Shown: piece by piece, positions 18,100-25,305 of the stretch | Layout of the letters: each line of letters opens with the position of its first letter | Numbering within the stretch: the first letter of the stretch is position 1 | NCBI GenBank assembly: GCA_903922605.1 | Contig: CAIXUG010000006.1 | Coordinates: 1-64,000 of the forward strand | DNA from: an uncultured Verrucomicrobiota bacterium | GTDB taxonomy: Bacteria > Verrucomicrobiota > Verrucomicrobiia > Limisphaerales > UBA9464 | DNA: 64,000 nucleotides | Direction: 5' to 3' | Notes under the pieces: generated by a model | What the model saw: only the letters and a program-made list of their open reading frames with translations | Databases searched by the model: none | What the model was told of the DNA's origin: nothing | Made by a program: the position numbers and the translations under genes

Positions 18100-20004
18100 C
18101 TATTTCTCTGTCCGGTACGGCGGGGGCTCTTCCTTGGCCGAATAAAAATGGGCGGCATCGCCGTAGGCTTGTTCAGGCGTCGCGCCGGGATGCGGGGGTG
18201 CCACCGGCGTCGCGGCATAAGCCGACTCCCTGCCAGCTATGCCGGCCTGGATGCAATCCGCCGTTACCAAACTCTTCGCGTCGGGATAATTGTTCGGAAC
18301 GCCGGGTGAAACCACGGCTTCACCTTTTTCAATCTTGGCCGCGACTTCCTGGTTCAGCGCGAGGAGTTGCGCGAGCAGATCTTTTTTGGCGCTGAAGCCG
18401 TAGGCGGAGAGGACGGCGGCGTCCAATGTGGCGTGGGCGTCCTTTAACGGGTTCGCGCCGGGCAGTTCCAGTGTGCGATAGAGCGCGCGCAGCCCGCCTT
18501 TCAGATGCCGCAGCGCCTCGGCACGGACACGGCGCACTTCACGCCCCGCCGCAGCCACGGCGTCAATCTGCTTCACCGTCGCCGCCTGCGGCCAAGGGAA
18601 TGTGTCGAAGACGCTAGGCGGGGTGTAACGAAAATCAGATTTCAGCTTGCTGCATTTGGTAACAAACCAAAGCCAGTGAATGTTGGACTGCAACACACCG
18701 AAGCTGTAGTCATCAGAAAAGGCGAATGCCTGCAAAGCATCTCCAGGCCGAATAGAATAATTAACGAAGACGAAAATCGGTCGTTTTGTAACGCGCGAAC
18801 AGACGAGAAACCGCGGAAGCCTTTCAATTCGGTTAATGAAATCTCGTCGCGGTCGCCAGTGCATCCACCATCGATCAAGATGATCGCGATGGGCTGATTC
18901 GCTTTCATGCTCCTCGTCTGCCTTCTTCTGAATGCCAGGCAGTACAGCTTCTTTGACGTGCTTGAAGGCAACCGAATATTTCTGGGCATCCAGGACCGTC
19001 ATCTGCCCGAAATCAATAATACAGCGAGCGGGTTGCCCATCTCCGGTCAGCAGTTCGCGGCCAATCAAATATGGAAAAATAACCTCTTGCGATACGGGGT
19101 CAGATTTTACAATGGCTGCACTCTCTTTCGGCGTGATGACAAAACCCTTGTGACCAGGTGTTACTCCCTGACATACCAGCAGCGTCGGCATCTTGCTCAA
19201 CAGGTCTTTCGCCTTTGATGCATCTGCTGCGTCAGAAAGCGCTGAATTGATTTCGTCGTTTTCGCGGACATCCAACTCGTACTCTTTTGATGCTGGGCCG
19301 CTTCCCCGCTTGCGTGTCTTCTTACCGCCAACTGCAGGTTCAACCTTGAACCATAGTTTACGTGTCTTAGGAAGGAGTGTAGCGGTCTGCGTTTTTACCC
19401 AATTCGCGATCGAAACATGGACATTGGCTTCGCCCGACCACGGCTGGTTTTCCACAGCCTCTACAATCGTGCCGCTCCTCACCACATAGTCGAGTCCGCC
19501 CACGCGGGATTGGTTGTTGCGGATGTTCTGCGTGCCGACGAGTCCGGCACGACCCGCCACAGGGTCGGCGGCGGTGCAAGCGGGCAAATGGTCGTGTGCT
19601 TTGCGAATCCAATAGACGCAATAGTCCGCCATGCCCGGCACTTCGGCATAGGCGCGGCGCAACGTGTTCACGTAGTCCGGCCCGCGCTCGGGCTTGAGCA
19701 GTTTCGCCCCGAGAAAGGGCGGGTTGCCGATGATGACGTCGGTCTTGGGCCATGGCGCGGGCAACCCCTCCGGGGTGAGCAGGGCGTCGGCGGCGATGAA
19801 ATTCTGATCGAGGTTGTCGAGCGGGAGCGGTTGCTCCGTGATGTGCAGTTCGTCGATCGCGAGCTTGCGCGCGATCATCATCGTCACCTTCGCGATCTCG
19901 ACGGCAAAGGGCAGGATGTCGAGGCCGTAGAAGTTTTGGGCACTGAGAAACGAGAGGCGCATCTGGCCGGACTGCCGGGCCTCGGATTTGAATTCCGTCT
20001 CCAT
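18100..20004 (-). CDS. MmeI-like type IIL/IIG restriction-modification enzyme, C-terminal part
   Basis: 634 codons from the first ATG (20004), but the frame is open back to the amber at 20164 and the homologous reading continues there: the SAM-binding motif I DPACGSGNF lies at about 20059-20085, upstream of this ATG. Inside the ORF are NPPF (IIGNPPFLGAKLL), the catalytic motif IV of N6-adenine methylases, and a target-recognition region ending in YTPPSVFDTFPWPQ, typical of MmeI-like enzymes. A protein started at 20004 would lack motif I and probably be inactive. The stretch 18640-19400 (recognition domain) is clearly more AT-rich than both sides, suggesting exchange of the specificity module. 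Confidence 0.75.
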   Translation of the reverse strand: METEFKSEARQSGQMRLSFLSAQNFYGLDILPFAVEIAKVTMMIARKLAIDELHITEQPLPLDNLDQNFIAADALLTPEGLPAPWPKTDVIIGNPPFLGAKLLKPERGPDYVNTLRRAYAEVPGMADYCVYWIRKAHDHLPACTAADPVAGRAGLVGTQNIRNNQSRVGGLDYVVRSGTIVEAVENQPWSGEANVHVSIANWVKTQTATLLPKTRKLWFKVEPAVGGKKTRKRGSGPASKEYELDVRENDEINSALSDAADASKAKDLLSKMPTLLVCQGVTPGHKGFVITPKESAAIVKSDPVSQEVIFPYLIGRELLTGDGQPARCIIDFGQMTVLDAQKYSVAFKHVKEAVLPGIQKKADEEHESESAHRDHLDRWWMHWRPRRDFINRIERLPRFLVCSRVTKRPIFVFVNYSIRPGDALQAFAFSDDYSFGVLQSNIHWLWFVTKCSKLKSDFRYTPPSVFDTFPWPQAATVKQIDAVAAAGREVRRVRAEALRHLKGGLRALYRTLELPGANPLKDAHATLDAAVLSAYGFSAKKDLLAQLLALNQEVAAKIEKGEAVVSPGVPNNYPDAKSLVTADCIQAGIAGRESAYAATPVAPPHPGATPEQAYGDAAHFYSAKEEPPPYRTEK

Positions 20005-20163
20005 GCGCTCGAAAATGCGGGCCTCGATGCGCTTGAGTTCACGGTAGGCGATGTAGAGGAAGTTGCCCGAGCCGCACGCCGGATCGAGGACGCGGTAGTG
20101 ATGCAGCCGGTCGGTGAGCGCGTAGAGTTCCTTGAGCGTCTTGGCGTTCTCGACTTGTTCGCG

Positions 20164-21144
20164 CTACGGCTCAACGATGGTCGGCCCCACGATCTTCATG
20201 ATGTCGGAAGGACTCGTGAAATGCGCGCCGAAGGCGTGACGCTCCTCATCGTCCATCGAGTGCTGGAAGAGCGTGCCGAAAACCTCGGGTTGCACTTTGG
20301 ACCAGTTGAACGCCGCCGCCCGGCGCAACAGCACGAGTTCCTGGTCGTGGATTTCCATCCGCGCGGGCTGGGCAAACAGGCCGCCGTTGAAGTAGCTGAC
20401 CCCCTTGAATCGCCCGCCGGACTTCGGCGGGTTGGTGTTCATGGCCTCGAACAGCCCGCCGATGAGATCATAGCCGTCGGCCGGTGTCGTGCAGTCCTCC
20501 AGCAACCGGGTGACGAAATACTTCGGCAACAGGTCAATGTCCTCCGCGAACAAGGCCACCAGCATCTGGAGGATGAACCGTTGCGCGGTTTCCCGTGGCA
20601 CACCGCGTTTGACGAACTTCCGGAAACATTCCGCAAGGCAGTCGGCTGCCTGGCGCGTGACGCTTTCCCGGTCATTGACAAAGGTGGGCTTGGGCGAACC
20701 CGGAGCGAGAAACGCGAGCGGCCCCCAGCGATCTGGCAACTCCGTGAGCGCAACCGTGTCCTTGGGCGCGTCGAGATCGGTGTCGAAATCGTAAACTCGG
20801 AACTCGTCGAAGTTGCAGAGCACGACGTAGCGCGGGCGGTTGGGCACCAAGCGCGTCCAGTAGTCGAAGGCCTGGCGGTAATGCTTCTGCAGATTCTCGC
20901 CGCGCTTCTTCATTTCGATGAGCACGACAGGTTTCCAGACATAATCGGCAAAAGCGGTGCCCCCACCGTCTTCGTTGGACTTGCGGATGCGAAACTCCGT
21001 GACCCCGCCCACGTCGAGCACCCCGGGCTGGCCGAAGGCTCGGAAGAGGCGGTCGAGGAAGATCTGAGCCTGTCCCTTTTCGTCGCCTGTGATGTGCTTC
21101 TGGCACCAGGCGGTGAAGTCCCGGAGCGTGTCCGCGTTCGGCAT
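20164..21144 (-). CDS. MmeI-like restriction-modification enzyme, N-terminal nuclease part
   Basis: 326 residues from the ATG at 21144 (MPNADTLRDF), ended by TAG at 20164-20166. It holds a PD-(D/E)xK-like nuclease core (FADYVWKPVVLIEMKKRGENL region, about residues 65-90), then a helical spacer, and finishes with GAHFTSPSDIMKIVGPTIVEP, the start of the methylase domain. The next codons in the same frame continue the methylase without a gap (REQVENAKTLKELYALTDRL), so this and the next downstream ORF are one gene of about 1015 codons broken by a single nonsense codon. It diverges from the oxidoreductase gene. Without read-through the modification half is lost, and the nuclease alone is probably harmless or inactive. 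Confidence 0.75.
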   Translation of the reverse strand: MPNADTLRDFTAWCQKHITGDEKGQAQIFLDRLFRAFGQPGVLDVGGVTEFRIRKSNEDGGGTAFADYVWKPVVLIEMKKRGENLQKHYRQAFDYWTRLVPNRPRYVVLCNFDEFRVYDFDTDLDAPKDTVALTELPDRWGPLAFLAPGSPKPTFVNDRESVTRQAADCLAECFRKFVKRGVPRETAQRFILQMLVALFAEDIDLLPKYFVTRLLEDCTTPADGYDLIGGLFEAMNTNPPKSGGRFKGVSYFNGGLFAQPARMEIHDQELVLLRRAAAFNWSKVQPEVFGTLFQHSMDDEERHAFGAHFTSPSDIMKIVGPTIVEP

Positions 21145-21330
21145 GGGCCGTTTATGGTGGAGCATCCGGGCGGTGTCACGCCTGCGCCGCAGAACCGGCG
21201 GGGTTTCGCGACTTGAGATTGACTCTGAAGCTTCGCGGCGGATTCTTCGTCCATCCCTGCCGATACCGGAAAATGGACGTGGCCAGTGGCCATGTCCGTG
21301 CCGTCAACAGAACCGCACCAGTCATCCATC

Positions 21331-22680
21331 ATGCGTCCCACGTTTTCCAAGACCTACAACCGCCGCGTCTTCCTCGGCTCCAGCTCCGCTGCCGCCTTTG
21401 GCTTCCTGCTCCTGCCCTCCCGGGTGTTCGGCGCCAACGACCGCCTGCGCATCGCGGGCATCGGCGTCGGCGGCAAGGGCTCCGGCGACATCGACCAGGC
21501 CGGCCGGCTCGGGGATGTGGTCGCGCTGTGCGACTGCGACGAAAAGCCGCTGAACGAGAAGGCGGCGAAGTTTCCCTCGGCCCGGAAGTTCTTCGATTTC
21601 CGCGAAATGCTCGACCAGATGGAGGGCAAGATCGACGCGGTGACCGTCAGCACGCCCGACAACACGCACGCCGTGGCGGCGGCGGCGGCCATCAAGCGCA
21701 AGATGCACGTCTATGTGCAGAAGCCCCTCGCCCACGACGTGGCCGAGTGCCGCTGGCTGCTCGATCTGTCCCGCAAGCACAAGGTCGTGACCCAGATGGG
21801 CAACCAGGGTACGGCTTCGGACGAGCTCCGCCGGGGTGTGGAGGTGATCCGCGCCGGCGCGCTGGGCAAGGTGTACGAGGTCCACGTCTGGACCAACCGC
21901 CCGGTCTGGCCGCAGTCACCGGGCATCACGGCCCGTCCCGCTCCTGCCCCCGTGCCGGCGAACCTGCACTGGGACCTGTTCCTCGGGCCCGCGCCCGCCC
22001 GCCCGTACACCGGAGCCTATCACCCGTTTAACTGGCGCGGCTGGCTGGATTTCGGCACGGGCGCCATCGGCGACATGGGTTGCCACACGGTCAACCTGCC
22101 GTTCATGGCGCTCAACCTGAAGTATCCCACGGTCATCAGCGCCCGGAACGAGACGCCCAATTCCGAGACCTACCCGGCGTGGGCCACGGTGGAGTACCTC
22201 TTCCCGGGCCAGGGCGATCAGCCGACCGTCCGCCTCATCTGGTACGAGGGCCACTTCCCGAATGGCGCCAAGAACCTCCCGCCGCTCGACCTGTTCCTCG
22301 GCCAGAAGCCGTCGGACAGCGGTTCCCTGATCATCGGCGACAAGGGCACGATCTATTCCCCACACGATTACGGTGGCAAGTGGATGCTGCTGCCGGAGAA
22401 GCAGTACGAGGGCTTCCAGGATCCGCCGCGCACGCTGGCGCGCAACGGCAAGGAGGACCAGGGCCAGAAGAACGAGTGGGTCGAGGCCATCAAGGGCGGC
22501 CCCAAGCCGTTCTCGAACTTCGAGTACGCCTCGCTGCTCGCCGAAACGGTGCTGCTCGGCAACGTGGCCGTCCGCTCCGGCAAGGTCCTCGAATGGGACG
22601 GCCCGAACCTCCGGGTGACCAACGACAAGGGCGCCAACGAGTTCCTGCGGCGCCATTACCGGCGCGGGTGGGTGGTGTAA
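21331..22680 (+). CDS. Gfo/Idh/MocA-family oxidoreductase with Tat signal
   Basis: 449 residues from the ATG at 21331, placing NRRVFLGSSSAAAFGFLLLP (a twin-arginine-type signal, RR followed by a hydrophobic run) at the N-terminus. The Rossmann part starts at LRIAGIGVGGKGSGD, and VYVQKPLAHDV is the EKP-like motif with Glu replaced by Gln. The second half (WDLFLGPAPARPY, GWLDFGTGAIGDMGCH) is typical of the large secreted oxidoreductase families abundant in Planctomycetes and Verrucomicrobia, some of which act on sugars or glycosides using tightly bound NAD. Substrate unknown. It stands alone, divergent from the restriction gene and convergent with rcnA. Confidence 0.88.
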   Translation: MRPTFSKTYNRRVFLGSSSAAAFGFLLLPSRVFGANDRLRIAGIGVGGKGSGDIDQAGRLGDVVALCDCDEKPLNEKAAKFPSARKFFDFREMLDQMEGKIDAVTVSTPDNTHAVAAAAAIKRKMHVYVQKPLAHDVAECRWLLDLSRKHKVVTQMGNQGTASDELRRGVEVIRAGALGKVYEVHVWTNRPVWPQSPGITARPAPAPVPANLHWDLFLGPAPARPYTGAYHPFNWRGWLDFGTGAIGDMGCHTVNLPFMALNLKYPTVISARNETPNSETYPAWATVEYLFPGQGDQPTVRLIWYEGHFPNGAKNLPPLDLFLGQKPSDSGSLIIGDKGTIYSPHDYGGKWMLLPEKQYEGFQDPPRTLARNGKEDQGQKNEWVEAIKGGPKPFSNFEYASLLAETVLLGNVAVRSGKVLEWDGPNLRVTNDKGANEFLRRHYRRGWVV

Positions 22681-22764
22681 GCGCGCGCACGGAGTGGGCC
22701 TGATGCTGCCGTCACCGGGACGCGGAGACCCCGCCAGGTTGGTTCCTCCCGATATGCTGCCGTT

Positions 22765-22792
22765 CCCTCTCTCCTGTTGCGGGGAGAGAGGG
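22765..22792. terminator. GC-rich hairpin between convergent genes
   Basis: CCCTCTCTCC (22765-22774) pairs with GGAGAGAGGG (22783-22792). It sits in the 150-bp space between the convergent oxidoreductase and rcnA genes. There is no good T-run on either side, so it may be a weak bidirectional terminator or a remnant of the CCCTCTCCC-type repeat found four times elsewhere in the window. Confidence 0.35.
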
Positions 22793-22830
22793 GAAGCTTC
22801 CCTCAACGTCTCGGGGCAAAAACCCGGGGG

Positions 22831-23928
22831 TCAGGGTGCGGGCAAGGTCTTCCAGCCATGCCAGGCCATGTAGGTGGCGAGGACCACCAGCAGGACGCAC
22901 GAGACATAGGGCGCGCGGCGCATCACCTCGCCGAAGCCTTTGAACCGCCTGGTCGCATGTTGCACGCTCCACGCCGCGAGGACTCCCGTGGTTACCATCG
23001 TAACCGCCAGCCCGAAGCTGAACGATGCCACCATCGTGAAACCAAGCGCGATGCGCTTGAGCTGCAAGCAGACGAGGAGCACGCTGAATGCCGCCGGGCA
23101 GGGCATGAGTCCGCCCGTGATGCCGAAAAGCACAATCTGTGAGGTGGTCACCGCCCGGCCGCCGAAGCGTTCCCGGATGTCGCCGGCGTGTTCGAGCTCG
23201 TGGGCGTCCTGGAATTCCGCAGTCTCGTCGTGCCCATGCTCATGGTGGTGCTCGCGTATTTCCACGCGTGCGCTGTGACGTCCTTCCTTGCCGGCCAACG
23301 TCAGCACCGCGCCGAACTCGTGCGGCTCAGGAATCGTTTCGCACGATTCCAGAACGCCGTCCTTGGAACGGAAAGAGAAAGTCTGCGAAACGCCGTCCGG
23401 GCGCACGGTTTCCACGGTCACAATGTCTGCGGCAGGCAGCGTCTCGCCGGCCGGTGCGCGCAGGCGGAACACGGGTGGCACGCCCTCTTCGAAGATGCTC
23501 AGTTCAATTTTGCCGTGACCGGTATCGAGGAGGAAGGTTTCGTCGTGTCCGTGGTGATGGTGATGGTGCTGATGCGCCTCGCGAAGTTCGCGCCGCGTTC
23601 GCAAAAACATCCACAGGGCCAGCCCGAGGACGCATACGGCCGTGCCGATCTGCAGATAGGGCTCGATGTTCTCCGCGTTCCACTGGCTGCCCAGCCGGAG
23701 CGCGGCGAGGGCAAGCACGGCGATCAGGAAGGAGTGCGACAGGGCCGCTGAAAGGCCCAGCAGAATGGCCTGCGCGATGGTCCCGCGAATGGCGATGATG
23801 AACGCCGCCATCATCGTTTTTGAGTGCCCCGGTTCGAGCCCGTGCAAGGCGCCCAACAGAATCGCGCTCGGAATGAAGAGCCAGAGGTTGGTGCTGCCGC
23901 TTTGCAGCGCATGGAAAAAGTCAGGCAT
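22831..23928 (-). CDS. rcnA: Nickel/cobalt efflux permease, RcnA family
   Basis: 365 residues, an inner-membrane exporter expected to remove Ni2+/Co2+. Helix 1-2 carries LGALHGLEPGHSKTMMAAF, with the H and E/D residues that form the NiCoT signature. A long cytoplasmic or periplasmic loop is rich in histidine (HQHHHHHHGHDETF at about 119-132 and HHHEHGHDET at about 229-238), as in RcnA. A second signature, FGITGGLMPCPAAFSVLL, lies in the C-terminal half. E. coli RcnA is about 275 residues; the extra length here is the about 100-residue loop between the two His clusters, which looks beta-rich. It starts 15 bp after the rcnR-like repressor and should be co-transcribed with it. Confidence 0.9.
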   Translation of the reverse strand: MPDFFHALQSGSTNLWLFIPSAILLGALHGLEPGHSKTMMAAFIIAIRGTIAQAILLGLSAALSHSFLIAVLALAALRLGSQWNAENIEPYLQIGTAVCVLGLALWMFLRTRRELREAHQHHHHHHGHDETFLLDTGHGKIELSIFEEGVPPVFRLRAPAGETLPAADIVTVETVRPDGVSQTFSFRSKDGVLESCETIPEPHEFGAVLTLAGKEGRHSARVEIREHHHEHGHDETAEFQDAHELEHAGDIRERFGGRAVTTSQIVLFGITGGLMPCPAAFSVLLVCLQLKRIALGFTMVASFSFGLAVTMVTTGVLAAWSVQHATRRFKGFGEVMRRAPYVSCVLLVVLATYMAWHGWKTLPAP

Positions 23929-23943
23929 GGAAATCGGGTTATG

Positions 23944-24222
23944 TTATTTAAGGTAGCGCCTGATGACCTCGATGAGTTCCTCGGCGGCTTTGTTCGTGTC
24001 CGGATCGGGTTCGGTCTTTTGAGGAAGGAGGTGAAAGCGTACGTGGTCTTCCAAGATTTCTCCCATGAGGGAGTTCATGGCGCCGCGACAGGCCGCGAGA
24101 GTGAGCAGCACGTCCCCGCACTCCTGCTCCTCCTCAATTGCCCGCTCAACTCCGTTGAGCTGGCCCCGGATGCGTTTAATTCGGTCAACGAGCTTCTGTT
24201 TGTTCTGTGAGGTATGGGCCAT
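23944..24222 (-). CDS. rcnR: RcnR/FrmR/CsoR-family metal-responsive repressor, RcnR-like
   Basis: 92 residues from the ATG at 24222. All-helical family; the four nickel/cobalt ligands of RcnR are all present at the expected places: His3, Cys35, His60 and His64 (MAHTSQNK, QECGDVLL, EDHVRFHLL). This fingerprint favours Ni/Co sensing over copper (CsoR) or formaldehyde (FrmR). Apo-protein represses; metal binding releases DNA and switches on the exporter next to it. An upstream ATG at 24273 is in frame but would run through the operator and promoter. The likely promoter is TTGACA (about 24257-24262) with the operator in the spacer, putting the transcript start very near the ATG, so a short or absent leader is possible. 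Confidence 0.88.
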   Translation of the reverse strand: MAHTSQNKQKLVDRIKRIRGQLNGVERAIEEEQECGDVLLTLAACRGAMNSLMGEILEDHVRFHLLPQKTEPDPDTNKAAEELIEVIRRYLK

Positions 24223-24237
24223 CCGGTTGGAATACGG

Positions 24238-24252
24238 TACCCAGGTAGGGTA
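24238..24252 (-). promoter_or_regulatory. Candidate RcnR operator within the rcnRA promoter
   Basis: TACCC-AGGTA-GGGTA forms an inverted repeat 16 bp upstream of the rcnR start. RcnR/CsoR-family operators are G-tract inverted repeats with flanking TA, which this matches. On the minus strand it lies just after a perfect TTGACA -35 box, in the -35/-10 spacer, where a bound repressor would block polymerase. Confidence 0.6.
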
Positions 24253-24288
24253 TATTGTCAACTTTTGGAGCATTCCCGGCTACAAGGG

Positions 24289-24364
24289 TGCCCGGCGCGG
24301 TCCCTGCCGATACCGTCGACCTGTGGGGATACCTGAGTTGACTGTCTTGAACCGAGCCGCTTGG
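24289..24364 (+). repeat. 76-bp duplicated leader, copy 1
   Basis: 68 of 76 bases match 25230-25305. Both copies contain a GTG that opens VGIPxLTVxNRAxW; here (GTG at 24323) the frame runs on without a stop into the PEP-CTERM gene, whereas in copy 2 it is the start of the PNGase F-like protein. Includes TTGACT, which could be a -35 element. Confidence 0.8.
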
Positions 24365-24439
24365 CAATGGGCCCTCTCCGGCTTATCCGCGCGACTGGAC
24401 AAATGTCTTCTGCTCTGTTGGGGTGGGGCTGTTAAACTA

Positions 24440-25162
24440 ATGTCCAGAGCGACCGATATCAGTCCTGCTGGGTCAGCCACACGTATTGTGAACCACTCTC
24501 TTCATCCCCTCCGGTTGGCCGTCTTCGCGGCGCTCGCCTTCACCGCCTCGACCGCCACGATCCAGGCGCAGTTTTTCCTGGTCGAGAATGTCTCCGGCAG
24601 CTTTAGCGCCGACAGCACGTTGGGTGGTGTCGCTTTCGGTAGCGACCAACCGTTCACGCTTTCGGCCACCTTTGACGCGTCGGCCGGTACATTGGTAGCC
24701 ACCGGGGCCGCTTATTTTAGCACCACGACGTTCACCTTGAATCTTCCCGGCTACGGTACCTACACCGGCGATCCCGTGCACCTTTCCCCCTTGCTGCTGG
24801 ATCCGTCCAATACCGTGTTCGCCGGGCTTACGTTCGCCGGAATGGGCTTTGACCTGGTCGGCAGCAGTTTCACGAGTGGTATTATGTTACCCGCATACAT
24901 CACCACCACACCGGTGCTGGATGTCACGGCGCCCGCGCCGACCGTCTTTTTCGATTATATTGGCAGTGCGGCTTTTGCCTTTTCGCTTCCCCTGTCCGGT
25001 GTCCCCGGCGGATTGCAGGTGACGGGCGCGAGCGGTCCGGTCTCCGCCAATATCACGGCGGCCGTGCCCGAGCCGGCGGAATACGCAGCGGTGGCGGGGC
25101 TGGCATTGGGGGCCTTCGCCCTCACGCGCCGTGGCCGCCCGGCGTCGGCCGTGCGGAACTGA
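24440..25162 (+). CDS. PEP-CTERM secreted protein
   Basis: 240 residues from the ATG at 24440; a GTG at 24488 (VNHSLHPLRLAVF) would give a cleaner signal peptide, and the frame also stays open back to a GTG in the duplicated leader at 24323. After the signal (cleavage near TIQA) comes a beta-rich region with no known motif. The C-terminus is a sorting signal: VPEPAEYAAVAGLALGAF then TRRGR, i.e. PEP motif, hydrophobic helix and basic tail. Such proteins are processed by an exosortase (EpsH/XrtA type) and linked to exopolysaccharide; no exosortase gene is in this window. A terminator follows at 25197. Confidence 0.82.
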   Translation: MSRATDISPAGSATRIVNHSLHPLRLAVFAALAFTASTATIQAQFFLVENVSGSFSADSTLGGVAFGSDQPFTLSATFDASAGTLVATGAAYFSTTTFTLNLPGYGTYTGDPVHLSPLLLDPSNTVFAGLTFAGMGFDLVGSSFTSGIMLPAYITTTPVLDVTAPAPTVFFDYIGSAAFAFSLPLSGVPGGLQVTGASGPVSANITAAVPEPAEYAAVAGLALGAFALTRRGRPASAVRN

Positions 25163-25196
25163 CGTGCGGTCCCTGACCTTGCTTCCTTCCTCGTGA

Positions 25197-25220
25197 CCCC
25201 GCCCCTTCGGCGGGGTTTTT
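25197..25220 (+). terminator. Rho-independent terminator after the PEP-CTERM gene
   Basis: CCCCGCC (25197-25203), a five-base loop, GGCGGGG (25209-25215), then TTTTT (25216-25220), 34 bp after the stop codon. Confidence 0.88.
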
Positions 25221-25229
25221 CGCGGAGGT

Positions 25230-25305
25230 TGCCCGGCGCGGTCCCTGCTAATACCGTCCACCTGTGGGGATACCTAAGTTGACTGTTTGGAACCGGGCCG
25301 TTTGG
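25230..25305 (+). repeat. 76-bp duplicated leader, copy 2
   Basis: Second copy of the unit at 24289-24364 (8 mismatches). Here the GTG at 25264 within the repeat is the start codon of the PNGase F-like protein, so the repeat covers the end of its 5' untranslated region and its first 14 codons. Confidence 0.8.

Noticed and set aside
18100-21144. Amber read as pyrrolysine or reassigned codon
   Set aside because: TAG is used as a normal stop elsewhere (e.g. after the CotH and matrixin genes) and no pyrrolysine machinery is visible; a simple nonsense mutation or error is more likely.
19417-21216. 599-codon open frame on the plus strand
   Set aside because: It is the antisense shadow of the restriction-modification gene, whose minus-strand frame has clear nuclease and methylase motifs; the plus-strand translation has none.
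24440-25162. Nearby exosortase for the PEP-CTERM protein
   Set aside because: No multi-pass protein with exosortase Cys/Arg/His motifs is found in the window; the sorting enzyme must lie elsewhere.
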